64,000 bases of DNA, from NCBI GenBank assembly GCA_963833505.1, contig CAWHYG010000007.1, forward strand, positions 1,984,001 to 2,048,000, written 5' to 3'. Shown here one piece after another: positions 1-8,844 of this stretch; position 1 is the stretch's first letter, and every line of letters starts with the position of its first letter. The stretch is from CAWHYG01 sp963833505 (GTDB lineage Bacteria; Eisenbacteria; RBG-16-71-46; CAIMUX01). The notes beneath the pieces are model-generated. The model did no database searches, had not been told where the DNA came from, and saw nothing but the letters and a program-made list of their open reading frames with translations. The position numbers were made by a program, and so were the translations under genes.

Positions 1-2
1 GA

Positions 3-866
3 GGCCACGACATCGCGGCGAGCGTCGATGGCCACGCCTCCTTGAAGGACCTGATCGAGTCCTTCGGCGTGCCCCACACGGAAGTCGGTCGCGTGACGGT
101 CGAAGGCCATCCGGTCGATCTCGCCTCTTCGACCGCGATGGCGGCCGGCGGAGCCGACCGCGCCGGGGTCGTCGGCCGTCCCGTCGATCTTGCCTCGCAG
201 TGCGTTGTGGCGGCCGGCAACGACCGCGCCGGCAGCGACACCGACCGCGCCGGCGTCGAGATCCGGATCGATGTCGAACCGGTCGAGTTCCGTCTGGACC
301 CGCTGGACCCCGATCCGCGGTTCGTCCTCGACGTCCATCTCGGAAGGCTGGCGCGGCATCTCCGCCTTCTCGGTCTCGACGCCCTCTACTCGAACCGGTG
401 GGAGGACGTCGAGCTGGGGCGGGTTGCGGCGGTCGAGGCGCGCTGGCTTCTCACCCGGGACCGCAAGCTCCTCATGCGGCGGGCCGTGACGCGGGGCCGC
501 TGTTTGAGGAGCCAGGATCCGATTCTCCAGGCTCGGGAGATCGTCGGGCACTTCGACCTCACGGCCCGACTCCGCCCTTGGATCCGTTGCCTCGCCTGCG
601 GGGCGCTGGTCGAACCCGTGGACAAGCAGGCCATTCTTCCCCGCCTGCTGCCGAAGACTCGCCTCTATTATGAGCGATTCCGGCGCTGCGCCGGCTGCGG
701 CGGAGTCTACTGGGAGGGATCGCATCACGCCACGCTCCAGCGCGTGATCGCGATGATCGTCCAGGAGGACACTGGGCCCGAATCGAACGCCGGATCCACC
801 GCGGCGGATGGCGCCGATCCGAGCGACAGCGCCGATCCGTTCCGACGCCAGGCGGAGCAGGACTGA
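3..866 (+). CDS. Mut7-C RNase domain protein with N-terminal ubiquitin-like domain (5' end outside window)
   Basis: The reading frame is already open at base 3, so the start lies upstream of the window. The first ~40 residues (IESFGVPHTEVG, then GHPVDLAS) match the ubiquitin-like domain that precedes Mut7-C RNases. The middle (FVLDVHLGRLARHLRLLG, then LLTRDRKLLMRR) is the PIN-like Mut7-C fold with its acidic and arginine motifs. Two Cys pairs follow (CLAC and CAGC), forming the usual C-terminal zinc ribbon. Function by family: a predicted RNase; its substrate is unknown. Odd point: the motif G(H/R)PVDLAS...AAG..DRAG occurs twice in a row where one copy is expected, lengthening the ubiquitin-like part. 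The last ~50 bases are duplicated just downstream. Family identity is fairly sure. Confidence 0.8.
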   Translation, partial: GHDIAASVDGHASLKDLIESFGVPHTEVGRVTVEGHPVDLASSTAMAAGGADRAGVVGRPVDLASQCVVAAGNDRAGSDTDRAGVEIRIDVEPVEFRLDPLDPDPRFVLDVHLGRLARHLRLLGLDALYSNRWEDVELGRVAAVEARWLLTRDRKLLMRRAVTRGRCLRSQDPILQAREIVGHFDLTARLRPWIRCLACGALVEPVDKQAILPRLLPKTRLYYERFRRCAGCGGVYWEGSHHATLQRVIAMIVQEDTGPESNAGSTAADGADPSDSADPFRRQAEQD

Positions 867-946
867 GAGCCGATGCCAGGCGAATCACGACGGTCCAAGC
901 GACAGCGTCGATCCGCCCTGAGGCCAGGCTGAGCAGGACTGGAAGG
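822..946 (+). repeat. Tandem partial duplication of the Mut7-C gene 3' end
   Basis: Bases 822-869, which include the stop codon of the Mut7-C gene, recur at 899-946 with about ten mismatches and an offset of 77 bases. The second copy is non-coding. It looks like a decaying local duplication. Confidence 0.7.
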
Positions 947-1062
947 TCGATCCCGCGGCGCCCGTCCGGGCCCATGTTGCCGAATCCCGCCGCGGCCCTT
1001 AGGATCCAGGGGAGCATGAACCGGTTCGCCCCCCGGGCGAGGCCGGATCTGTGGGAGGTTTC

Positions 1063-2445
1063 ATGATGAAGGCCGTTCCGCGCGCAGTCATCGTATCTTC
1101 GATGAAGGACCCAGCCTCGGGCGTCCCCCGGACTGCGATAAGAAGCCGTGTATCGGGCATTGCCGCCAGGGTCTCCGCCATGCGTGGCCCGACTGTGGGC
1201 GCCGCCGCCATCGCGCTTCTCGTTGCCGGCGTCGCTCTGCTCGCGCCCTTCGTTCTCGGCTTCGCGGCGGAACCGTTCTTCGCCTCCAGTGCCGCGGCCG
1301 AGGCGAGATACCACATCGGCATCGTGACGGGCACCGTGTCGCAGTCCGAAGACGAGGTGAGGGGCGCGGAGCAGCTCATCAAGGAGTACGGCGCCCTCAG
1401 GGACGGCGGGATGATCCAGCACCTCACCTATCCGGACAACTTCATGTCCGAGCAGGAGACCTTCATCTCGTCCGTCGTCTCGCTGGCCGACGATCCGATG
1501 ATGAAGGCGATCATCATCGATCAGGCCGTGCCCGGCACCACGGAGGCCTTCAAGCGCGTCAAGGCCAAGCGCCCCGACGTCCTGTGCCTGGCGGGCGAGC
1601 CGCACGAGGATCCTCTGGTCATCCAGAGCGCGGCGGACCTCGCCACGAGCGCCGATTTCGTCTCCCGCGGCTACACGATCCCCTGGGCGGCGAAGCAACT
1701 CGGCGCCACGACCCTGGTGCACATCTCCTTCCCGCGCCACATGTCGTACGAATCGCTTGGCCGCCGGCGCGTCATCATGGAGCAGGCCTGCGCCGACCTC
1801 GGGCTCAAATTCGCGTTCGAGACCGCGCCCGACCCGACCTCGGACGTCGGCGTCGCCGGGGCGCAGCAGTTCATTCTCGAGAAGGTGCCGCAGTGGCTTC
1901 AGAAGTACGGCCCGAACGGCGAGAAGGTCGCCTTCTTCTGCACCAACGACGCGCACACCGAACCGCTCTTGAAGCAGCTCCTGGCGTCCAAGAACGGCAT
2001 CTTCGTCGAGGCCGACCTCCCGTCCCCGCTGATGGGATATCCGGGCGCCCTCGGCATCGACCTCAAGGCCGAAGCCGGCAACTTCCCCGCCATCCTGAAG
2101 AAGGTCGAGCAGGCCGTCGTGGCCAGAGGCGGAGCCGGCCGCTTCGGCACCTGGGCGTTCAGTTACGGCTTCGTGACCACGGCCGGCCTGGGTCAGTTCG
2201 CCATGAACGTCATCGACGGCAAGGCCAAGGTCAACAGCCTGAAGGACCTGTTCACCGCCCTGGGGAAGTACACGCCCGGCGCTCGCTGGAACGGTTCCTA
2301 TTACACCGACATGAGCACCGGCGTCCGCGCGAAGAACCAGATTTTGATCTACATGGACACCTACATCTTCGGAGACCCGGGGAGATTCCTGCCGACCACC
2401 CAGGAAATCGTGCCGGAGAAGTATTACACCATCCAGAAGAGGTGA
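1063..2445 (+). CDS. DUF3798 domain protein, predicted substrate-binding component of an ABC importer
   Basis: A 460-residue protein. A long, poorly conserved N-terminus carries one hydrophobic segment (from about residue 43, GAAAIALLVAGVALLAPFVL) that should act as a signal peptide or anchor. The mature part starts near YHIGIVTGTVSQSEDE and continues with the DUF3798 pattern (AEQLIKEYGAL, TYPDNFMSEQE, AIIIDQAVPGT, FFCTNDAHTEPLL), a two-lobed periplasmic-binding-like fold. ATG 1063 was chosen because GGGAGG sits five bases upstream; ATG 1180, just before the hydrophobic segment, is the alternative. The gene heads a five-gene import operon with a double ATPase, two BPD_transp_2 permeases and a DUF6672 protein. 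The ligand is unknown. Confidence 0.85.
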   Translation: MMKAVPRAVIVSSMKDPASGVPRTAIRSRVSGIAARVSAMRGPTVGAAAIALLVAGVALLAPFVLGFAAEPFFASSAAAEARYHIGIVTGTVSQSEDEVRGAEQLIKEYGALRDGGMIQHLTYPDNFMSEQETFISSVVSLADDPMMKAIIIDQAVPGTTEAFKRVKAKRPDVLCLAGEPHEDPLVIQSAADLATSADFVSRGYTIPWAAKQLGATTLVHISFPRHMSYESLGRRRVIMEQACADLGLKFAFETAPDPTSDVGVAGAQQFILEKVPQWLQKYGPNGEKVAFFCTNDAHTEPLLKQLLASKNGIFVEADLPSPLMGYPGALGIDLKAEAGNFPAILKKVEQAVVARGGAGRFGTWAFSYGFVTTAGLGQFAMNVIDGKAKVNSLKDLFTALGKYTPGARWNGSYYTDMSTGVRAKNQILIYMDTYIFGDPGRFLPTTQEIVPEKYYTIQKR

Positions 2446-2671
2446 GCGCCGTGCCCATGAAGCGCCGTCGCGAGGCGAAGGAGTTGTGCGCGCAGGGCGC
2501 AGCGATGCTGCGCGGGCGTCGTCCAGGACCGCGGCTGCAGCCATGATGGGTCTGCTTGATTCGGCGACGCCAAGACGTGTGGTCTTGCCTGCACGATGCA
2601 GCAGGAACCGCCTGGTTCCCGGCCCCGGACTCAGCCGGCACGGGGCGACCGGCTCCGCGAGTTTGTGAAAG

Positions 2672-4273
2672 ATGCCCGCCGGGACGCTGCTCTCCGTCGA
2701 ACACGTCTCCAAGGACTTTTACGGCAACGTCGTTCTTCATGACGTTTCCTTCGCGCTCGAGCCGGGAGAGATCCTCGGCCTCGTGGGAGAGAACGGCGCC
2801 GGCAAGACCACCCTGATGCGCATCCTGTTTGGGATGCCGATCATCGCCGAGACCGGCGGCTATCAGGGACGGATCTGCCTGGACGGCCGGGAGGTGCTCT
2901 TCAAGAGCCCCTTCGAGGCCCTGGACGCGGGCATCGGGATGGCTCATCAGGAGTTCAGCCTGATCCCGGGCTTCACCACGGCCGAGAACATCGTCCTGAA
3001 CCGCGAACCGATGCGGCCGACCGCGCTCAACGCCGTCTTCGGCGACCGCATGAGTCTCCTCGATCGGCCCGAGATGAGGCGGCGCGCGGAGAGCGCGCTC
3101 GAGAAGCTCGGCATCCGCCTCGATCCCGACATGATGGTGGGAGAAATGCCGGTCGGCCACAAACAGTTCACCGAGATCGCCCGGGAGATCAATCGCGACA
3201 GCACCCGGATCCTCGTTCTGGACGAGCCGACCGCCGTCCTGACCGAGACCGAAGCGGAGATCCTTCTCACGGCGCTTCGGCGCCTGGCGGACCAGGGGAT
3301 CGGCATCATCTTCATCTCCCATCGCCTCCACGAGATCGTCTCGGCGGCGGACCGGATCGTCGTGCTGCGGGATGGTGTGGTGGTGAAGGACGTCCCGGCC
3401 TCCGGGGTGGCCGTGCGCGACATCGCATCCTGGATGGTCGGTCGCACCGTGACCGCCGAGCGGGCGGAGAAGCTCGGGGCCCGGGCGCTCGGGTCCGAAA
3501 CACTCGCGGTGGAGCACCTCTGGGTCGACATGCCGGGCGAATCGGTGCGCGACGTCAGCTTCACCGTGCGCCGCGGGGAGATCTTCGGCCTGGGTGGACT
3601 GGCGGGACAGGGAAAGCTCGGCATCCCGAACGGCGTCATGGGCCTCTTCCCCGCGGGCGGGCGCGTGACGCTGGACGGCCGGAACGTGCCCCTGAACGCG
3701 CCGCGCGGCGCGCTCGACGCCGGGATCGCCTTCGTTTCCGAGGACCGCCGTGGAATCGGACTCCTGCTCGACGAAACCCTCGAGTGGAACGTCGCCTTCA
3801 CCTCCATGCAGACGCAGGAGAAGCACCTGAAGCCTCTTCTCGGCGGGTTGATCAAGGTCCGGGACGAAACCAGCATGCGGAAGCTCACCGAGGAGTACAT
3901 CCGCATGCTCGACATCAAGTGCGTCGGCCCCAGGCAGCGCGCGAAGGAGCTGTCCGGCGGCAATCAACAGAAGGTCTGTCTGGCGCGGGCGTTCGCCATT
4001 CGCCCGCAACTCCTTTTTGTGTCCGAGCCGACCCGCGGCATCGACGTGGGTGCGAAGAAGCTCGTCCTGGAGACGCTCCACCGGCACAACCGCGAGTACG
4101 GCACGACCATCGTCATGATCTCGAGCGAGCTGGAGGAGTTGCGGGCGATCTCCGACCGCATCGCCATCGTGGATGCGGGACGGATCGCAGGGATCCTGCC
4201 GCCCGCGGCCGAGGCGGCGGACTTCGGGCTCCTCATGTCAGGGGAACGCCCCGCCGGCGTCGCGCCGCGCTAG
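2672..4273 (+). CDS. ABC importer ATPase with two nucleotide-binding domains (sugar/nucleoside type)
   Basis: A 533-residue cytoplasmic protein with two tandem ABC domains, as in RbsA/MglA and nucleoside (BMP-type) importers. Domain 1 has Walker A GENGAGKTT (residues ~39-47) and Walker B ILVLDEPTAVL (~180). Domain 2 (from ~290) has a degenerate P-loop (GLAGQGK), a good signature LSGGNQQK (~427) and LLFVSEPTRGID, where the usual Walker B Asp is Ser; nucleoside importers also vary at this site. It would power uptake through the two permeases that follow. The 227-base gap after the DUF3798 gene is long for an operon but contains no competing gene. Confidence 0.9.
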   Translation: MPAGTLLSVEHVSKDFYGNVVLHDVSFALEPGEILGLVGENGAGKTTLMRILFGMPIIAETGGYQGRICLDGREVLFKSPFEALDAGIGMAHQEFSLIPGFTTAENIVLNREPMRPTALNAVFGDRMSLLDRPEMRRRAESALEKLGIRLDPDMMVGEMPVGHKQFTEIAREINRDSTRILVLDEPTAVLTETEAEILLTALRRLADQGIGIIFISHRLHEIVSAADRIVVLRDGVVVKDVPASGVAVRDIASWMVGRTVTAERAEKLGARALGSETLAVEHLWVDMPGESVRDVSFTVRRGEIFGLGGLAGQGKLGIPNGVMGLFPAGGRVTLDGRNVPLNAPRGALDAGIAFVSEDRRGIGLLLDETLEWNVAFTSMQTQEKHLKPLLGGLIKVRDETSMRKLTEEYIRMLDIKCVGPRQRAKELSGGNQQKVCLARAFAIRPQLLFVSEPTRGIDVGAKKLVLETLHRHNREYGTTIVMISSELEELRAISDRIAIVDAGRIAGILPPAAEAADFGLLMSGERPAGVAPR

Positions 4274-4379
4274 GATCGCGCCGGGATGATGGACAGAACC
4301 GCTGGGAACCGAACCACCACGAACAAGACGGCACGATGGTCGAATCGCGTTGAAAGCGGGGGATGAGCTCGTCGTGGAT

Positions 4380-4460
4380 GGATGAACGGGGATGAGACCG
4401 GAACGGACTCATGAATGGGCGATGAAATCTGCCCGGACGGATGAACGGGTGATGAGATCC
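4380..4460 (+). repeat. Short direct repeats ahead of the first permease gene
   Basis: The element ATGAA(C/T)GGG followed by GATGA occurs at 4382, 4411 and 4441, a period of 29-30 bases, in the 207-base gap between the ATPase and permease genes. Related GATGAGCTC sequences lie at both ends (near 4362 and 4480). Each copy contains ATG or GATG, so they could act as decoy starts. They probably arose by local duplication; no function is evident. Confidence 0.5.
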
Positions 4461-4480
4461 GCGCGGAAGGGTGGGCCCGG

Positions 4481-5536
4481 ATGAGCTCAGCGGCCTTGAA
4501 GCTCAAGCGACTCGCGGCCGATTTCGGCTGGCCGCGAATCATCATCCTGCTCTTCCTGGTCTCGCTCTTCCTGGCGGCGCCTCTGGTCCGGGTGCGGATC
4601 GACGCCTCGATCTCGGACCTGCTCAACCGCTTCGGCCAGAACGGCGTCTTCGTCCTGGCCATGGTTCCCATGATCCAGGCGGGCTGCGGCCTCAACTTCG
4701 GACTCTCCATCGGCATCGTGGCCGGTCTCCTCGGGGCCACGTTGTCGCTGCAGCTCGGCCTCCGCGGCTTCCCCGGCTTCCTCGCCGCCATCGGTCTGTC
4801 CGCGCCTTTCGCCGTCCTCTTCGGTTGGCTGTACGGCCAGCTCCTCAACAAGGTCAAGGGCGAGGAGATGACAATCGCCATGTACGTCGGCTTCGCCGGC
4901 ATCTTCTTCATGTCGATCATGTGGCTGGTCCTGCCTTACACGAATCCGACGATGATCTGGGGCTACGCCGGCAAGGGCCTCCGCACCACGATCACGGTGG
5001 AGGGCTACTGGCTTCACATCTTGAACAACTTCCTGACCGTGCGGGCCGGCCGCTTCTTCGCCCTGCCGACCGGGGAGCTTCTCTTCGTCGCCCTCTGCGC
5101 CTTCCTGATGTGGCTTTTCCTCAGGACCAAGACCGGCACCGCCCTGACCGCGGTGGGATCGAATCCGGATTACGCCCGGGCCAGCGGGATCAACGTCGAT
5201 ACCATGCGCACGCTCTCGATCATCCTGTCGACCCTGCTCGGCGCCGTCGGGATCCTGGTCTACGAGCAGAGCTTCGGCTTCATCCAGCTTTATCAGGCGC
5301 CTCTGGCCATGCCCTTCACCGCCGTCGCCGCCATCCTCATCGGCGGCGCCGCCGTGAACAAGGCGAGCATCCGGAACGTGCTCGCCGGCACGTTCCTTTT
5401 CCAGGGCCTCCTCACCATGACCCCTTCGGTCATCAACTCGGCCCTCCAGACCGACATGTCCGAGGTCGTCCGCATCGTCGTCTCGAACGGGATCATCCTC
5501 TACGCCTTGACGCGGAAAGCGCGGGCGGCGGCATGA
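4481..5536 (+). CDS. ABC importer inner-membrane permease 1 (BPD_transp_2 family)
   Basis: A 351-residue polytopic protein with about ten hydrophobic segments. It has the family pattern of branched-chain amino acid/sugar/nucleoside permeases: a central GLNFGLSIGIVAGLLGA segment and, near residue 210, TKTGTALTAVGSNPDYARASGI, the cytoplasmic coupling helix. It shares clear internal similarity with the next permease (GLNFG motif, coupling helix, IGGAAVNKASI against VGGASVRRASI), so the two should form the heterodimeric pore. The stop overlaps the next start in an ATGA arrangement, which suggests translational coupling. Confidence 0.88.
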   Translation: MSSAALKLKRLAADFGWPRIIILLFLVSLFLAAPLVRVRIDASISDLLNRFGQNGVFVLAMVPMIQAGCGLNFGLSIGIVAGLLGATLSLQLGLRGFPGFLAAIGLSAPFAVLFGWLYGQLLNKVKGEEMTIAMYVGFAGIFFMSIMWLVLPYTNPTMIWGYAGKGLRTTITVEGYWLHILNNFLTVRAGRFFALPTGELLFVALCAFLMWLFLRTKTGTALTAVGSNPDYARASGINVDTMRTLSIILSTLLGAVGILVYEQSFGFIQLYQAPLAMPFTAVAAILIGGAAVNKASIRNVLAGTFLFQGLLTMTPSVINSALQTDMSEVVRIVVSNGIILYALTRKARAAA

Positions 5537-6699
5537 GCGGGCGCAAATCGCCGGGGCGCATCCTCAGCGACCACGCCGTGGTCTTCGTCTTTCTCGTCAT
5601 CGCGCTGGCGGCGATCAAGCCCTCCGGCATCCCCTTGCGGTCGATCGCCCAGGAGATGATCACCCGCGTCGGGCGCGATTCCTTCCTGGTTCTGGCGCTT
5701 CTCCTGCCGATCTACGCCGGCATGGGCCTCAACTTCGGGATGACCCTGGGCGCCATGGCCGGGCAGATCGGCCTCATCTTCGCGATGAACTGGAACATCA
5801 CCGGCGCCTACGGTCTGGTTTTCGCCGCCCTCGCCGGACTGCCGGTCTCGGTGTTCCTGGGCTGGATCTGCGGCTCGGTGCTCAATCGGGCCAAGGGCCG
5901 GGAGATGGTCACGGGATGGGTTCTCGCCTACTTCATCAACGGCATCTACCAGTTCGTGGTCCTCTACCTGATGGGCTCGGTCATCCCGATCCGGAATCCC
6001 GCCATCCTACTTTCACGCGGATACGGCATCCGCAACACCCTCAATCTCTCGGGCGTGCGCCAGTCCCTGGACAACCTCGTCCTGCCCCGGATCGGACCCT
6101 TGACCCTTCCCCTGGCGACCTTCGCGGTCATCGCCGTGCTCTGCGTGGTCATCGTCTGGTTCAAGCGGACCAAGCTCGGCCAGGACATGCGCGCGGTCGG
6201 GTTCGACATGGCGGTGGCGGGCGCCTCCGGCATCGCGGTCGATCGCACCCGCATCGTCGCGATCATCATCTCGACCATCCTGGCCTGCTTCGGCCAGATC
6301 ATCTTCCTGCAGAATCTGGGCAACTTCGCCACCTACAACGCGCACGACCAGACGAGCTTCGTCGCGGTGGCGGCGATCCTGGTGGGAGGCGCTTCGGTCC
6401 GGAGAGCCTCCATCGCCAACGTCTTCATCGGAGTCCTGCTGTTCCATCTTCTCAACGTCGTCGCGCCGCGGGCCGGGCAGAATCTGTTCGGCACGGCCAT
6501 GATCGGGGAATACTTCCGATCCTTCGTGGGCTATGCGGTGATCGCCCTGTCGCTCGTGCTCTACGCCTGGCGCACGCGCAAGGATGCCGAACGGCTGCGC
6601 CGGGGCCTTCGCGGACCGGCTGCCGGAGCGCCGAACGGGCCGGCCGGAGGAGGAGCGGGGCGGATCGCTGGACCGGCAGCGGAGGGCGTGGCCTCATGA
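5533..6699 (+). CDS. ABC importer inner-membrane permease 2 (BPD_transp_2 family)
   Basis: A 388-residue permease paralogous to its upstream neighbour. The family core is visible: GLNFGMTLGAMAGQIGLIFA, NRAKGREMVTGW, TKLGQDMRAVGFDMAVAGASGI and VGGASVRRASIANVF. The start ATG 5533 overlaps the preceding stop by four bases, and the gene's own stop overlaps the following start in the same way, so the three genes are translationally coupled. The last ~45 residues are Arg/Gly/Ala-rich and probably disordered. It forms the translocation channel with permease 1; the substrate is unknown. Confidence 0.88.
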   Translation: MSGRKSPGRILSDHAVVFVFLVIALAAIKPSGIPLRSIAQEMITRVGRDSFLVLALLLPIYAGMGLNFGMTLGAMAGQIGLIFAMNWNITGAYGLVFAALAGLPVSVFLGWICGSVLNRAKGREMVTGWVLAYFINGIYQFVVLYLMGSVIPIRNPAILLSRGYGIRNTLNLSGVRQSLDNLVLPRIGPLTLPLATFAVIAVLCVVIVWFKRTKLGQDMRAVGFDMAVAGASGIAVDRTRIVAIIISTILACFGQIIFLQNLGNFATYNAHDQTSFVAVAAILVGGASVRRASIANVFIGVLLFHLLNVVAPRAGQNLFGTAMIGEYFRSFVGYAVIALSLVLYAWRTRKDAERLRRGLRGPAAGAPNGPAGGGAGRIAGPAAEGVAS

Positions 6700-7313
6700 G
6701 CGGATCCACGATGTCGCGGCGCTCAGGAGGCGGACGCTCGGACCCCCGGCACTCAGATCCCCACGACCCGGAGGCTCGGCGCTTGGAGGCCCGGCGCGCC
6801 CAGGGCCGGCGCCTCGCAGTCCGATCGGGGCTTCTCGCCGCGTACCTCGCCCTCATGGCGCTGCTCTTCGTGCACGGGAAGGGTCATACGATCCTGCTCG
6901 ACAACAAGGATGCCGAGGACGGCTCCTGTCGGGCCTTCGAGGACGTGACCGTCTCCGTGGATGGAGGGGAAGAAGACCAGATGGCAAGGAACGACCGTGA
7001 TAAAGCCCAGGTGCGCGGTCAAAGCCACCGCGTTGTCATCACGGTCACAGGCGGGCAGAAGATCGAGAAGTGGATCCGGGTTCCGCTGAATCGGGACATG
7101 CTCCTGCTCTCGATTCCCAAACTGGCCGCCGGGATCGAACCCGCGATCGTCCCCTTCGTGCCCCTTGACGTCGCCCCGCCCTCAGACGAGGGCGAAGGCA
7201 ACAAGAACTCGTTCACGGCTCCGGGCGGGAGTCCGCCCCCCGGCGCCCCGGCCGCGCCGGAATCACCGGGCAGCTCCGAAACTCCAGGGGCGCCCGCAAC
7301 ACCGGGGCCATAG
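6696..7313 (+). CDS. DUF6672 family membrane-anchored protein
   Basis: A 205-residue protein. A basic N-terminal tail is followed by one membrane segment (residues ~46-60, LLAAYLALMALLFV) and then the motif VHGKGHTILLDNKD, which identifies the DUF6672 family that accompanies DUF3798-type importers. The rest is a small extracytoplasmic domain with a Pro/Gly-rich tail. The start ATG 6696 overlaps the permease 2 stop by four bases. The conserved linkage implies an accessory role in the importer, perhaps in assembly or in docking the binding protein; that role is inference. Confidence 0.75.
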   Translation: MSGSTMSRRSGGGRSDPRHSDPHDPEARRLEARRAQGRRLAVRSGLLAAYLALMALLFVHGKGHTILLDNKDAEDGSCRAFEDVTVSVDGGEEDQMARNDRDKAQVRGQSHRVVITVTGGQKIEKWIRVPLNRDMLLLSIPKLAAGIEPAIVPFVPLDVAPPSDEGEGNKNSFTAPGGSPPPGAPAAPESPGSSETPGAPATPGP

Positions 7314-7317
7314 CTGC

Positions 7318-7785
7318 AAGTCTGCAGCGCCTCATTGGGACGTTCTCTCCCAGGCGGCGGCTCGCCATGGTTTCGCCTACCCCGAGAAGTTCGACCATGT
7401 CGTGATCCATCACGACCCGCTCCATTTCGCGGCGTCTCCGAACCATCAGGCGATCGCCGTGAATGCGGAGCTGTACTCCCTGGACGGACCGCTCAATCCC
7501 GATTCGCTGCTCGTCTTCTACCGGCCGGCGGGAACCCAGAACTTCGCCCAGGTGCGATTCCAGCCGTCCACCGGGCAGAATCAATACGTCGCGGTCATCC
7601 CGGGCGCGTTTGAGGACACCACCACGGTGGAGTATTGGATCCAGGCGGCGGATCAGGCCGGCCACCGCCTGCGCCGCCCGGACTCGGGCGTGTACGGCTT
7701 TCTCGTCGTGTTCTCCTATGACAACTTCGAAGGAGCGACCCAATGGACCACCCCCGGGCCCGCCTCTTCTTTTCTCTCCATCCGC
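7318..7785 (+). pseudogene. Orphan fragment encoding an Ig-like beta-sandwich domain
   Basis: Between the DUF6672 gene and a convergent minus-strand gene, one frame encodes a typical extracellular beta-sandwich: VIHHDPLHFAASPNHQ, LLVFYRPAGTQNF, VAVIPGAF, TTVEYWIQAADQAGH. No usable start or Shine-Dalgarno sequence precedes it in frame, and the similarity stops at the convergent gene's end without an in-frame stop. It is best read as a remnant of an exported multidomain protein, truncated at both ends. A frame break hiding a real start cannot be excluded. Confidence 0.45.
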
Positions 7786-8844
7786 CTAGCGATTCGGAAA
7801 GCGCTCCTCCACCACGCCAGGACGCTTTCCCCACGCCTTCCAGGACACGAACAGCCCGTCCGGAACGTCGACCTTGATCCAATCCCAGTCCTGCTTCCCC
7901 TGCTGTTGAAACCATTCCACCGGAAGGACCGGCTGGGGCACATCGAAGTCGCGCAGGTTGTCCAGGCTGATCGAAGGCAGGAAGCCGGGAAGCACGAGCT
8001 TGATGTGCGGGAAGTAGGCGCACGACCCGATCCGGGGATGCTCCGGATCCCGATCGCCCTCGACGTGGCTCCGCCAGGCGATGAGGGCGCCCAGCTTGTG
8101 CAAGCCGAACTTGCGGACGTACATGCCATCGAGGTCGGAAATCGTGCAGAAGTCCAGCGTGTCCCCCCGATCGACGATCCGCCCTTCGGTGATGCGGCCG
8201 CAGTACGTGCTTTCGTAGATCATGTCGACCGAGCTCACATCCTCCATCTCCACCGACACGATCAGGGCCGGAATCACCTGGCCGCCCGCGACCTCGATGC
8301 TTTCATCCCGCATCCGGCATTGGATTCCGCCGATCCAGCACATCTCGTCGAAGCTGGCAGGCATCTGATACTGCATGCAGAACCGTCCGTATCCGGCGAG
8401 TCCGCGTTCCAGGAACTTGAGCGGATAGACAGTCGAGTTCATGTACTCGTGGCCGAAGGGGACTTCGAACGAACGTTCGTCGACCTGGTAGAGGCGCGCT
8501 TTCGTCCCGAGGTCGGCGGTGTAATCGAACCCCGTTTCGGAGCGGAGCTGGAAATGGATCAGCGCCTTCTTGCGCGCGTCGTCCGTGCCCGGGTCGCCGA
8601 AGACGCCGGCGCGGTACAGGCTGTCCGTTCGCAGGAAGGCGCGGGCGTTTCGGAACGACATCGCCCGGCCGATGGAGTCGACGCCCGCTTCGCTCAGTGG
8701 AACGGCCGGCGCGGAGCTGTCCGGAGTGCAGGCGACGCAGGCGGCGTGATGGCCATGCAGGGTCACGCGCCGGCCGCCGGAATCCGCCGCTCGCGCCGGC
8801 GCAGCCAGGAGGAGCCCGGCCAGAAGCACGGTCACCGGTCTCAT
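7786..8844 (-). CDS. Secreted protein of unknown function, last gene of the TRAP binding-protein operon
   Basis: A 352-residue protein with a clear signal peptide (MRPVTVLLAGLLLAAPARAAD). I do not recognise the family. Visible features: HGHHAACVACTPD just after cleavage (a CxxC with neighbouring His residues), several more Cys residues that could pair in the periplasm (FCMQYQM, MCWIGGIQC, TYCGRI), and a Trp-rich C-terminus. Its start overlaps the stop of the upstream DctP-type gene (ATGA), so it is almost certainly co-translated with the TRAP binding protein and may serve it, for example as an extra periplasmic partner or a processing enzyme. No catalytic motif was found. Confidence 0.6.
   Translation of the reverse strand: MRPVTVLLAGLLLAAPARAADSGGRRVTLHGHHAACVACTPDSSAPAVPLSEAGVDSIGRAMSFRNARAFLRTDSLYRAGVFGDPGTDDARKKALIHFQLRSETGFDYTADLGTKARLYQVDERSFEVPFGHEYMNSTVYPLKFLERGLAGYGRFCMQYQMPASFDEMCWIGGIQCRMRDESIEVAGGQVIPALIVSVEMEDVSSVDMIYESTYCGRITEGRIVDRGDTLDFCTISDLDGMYVRKFGLHKLGALIAWRSHVEGDRDPEHPRIGSCAYFPHIKLVLPGFLPSISLDNLRDFDVPQPVLPVEWFQQQGKQDWDWIKVDVPDGLFVSWKAWGKRPGVVEERFPNR

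Noticed and set aside
2446..2671. A small gene between the DUF3798 and ATPase genes
   Set aside because: Short frames exist, but none has a plausible ribosome site combined with protein-like composition.
559..2712. Long minus-strand open frame opposite the Mut7-C and DUF3798 genes
   Set aside because: High GC content creates long open frames antisense to real genes. Composition is Arg/Gly/Asp-rich and no domain is recognisable.
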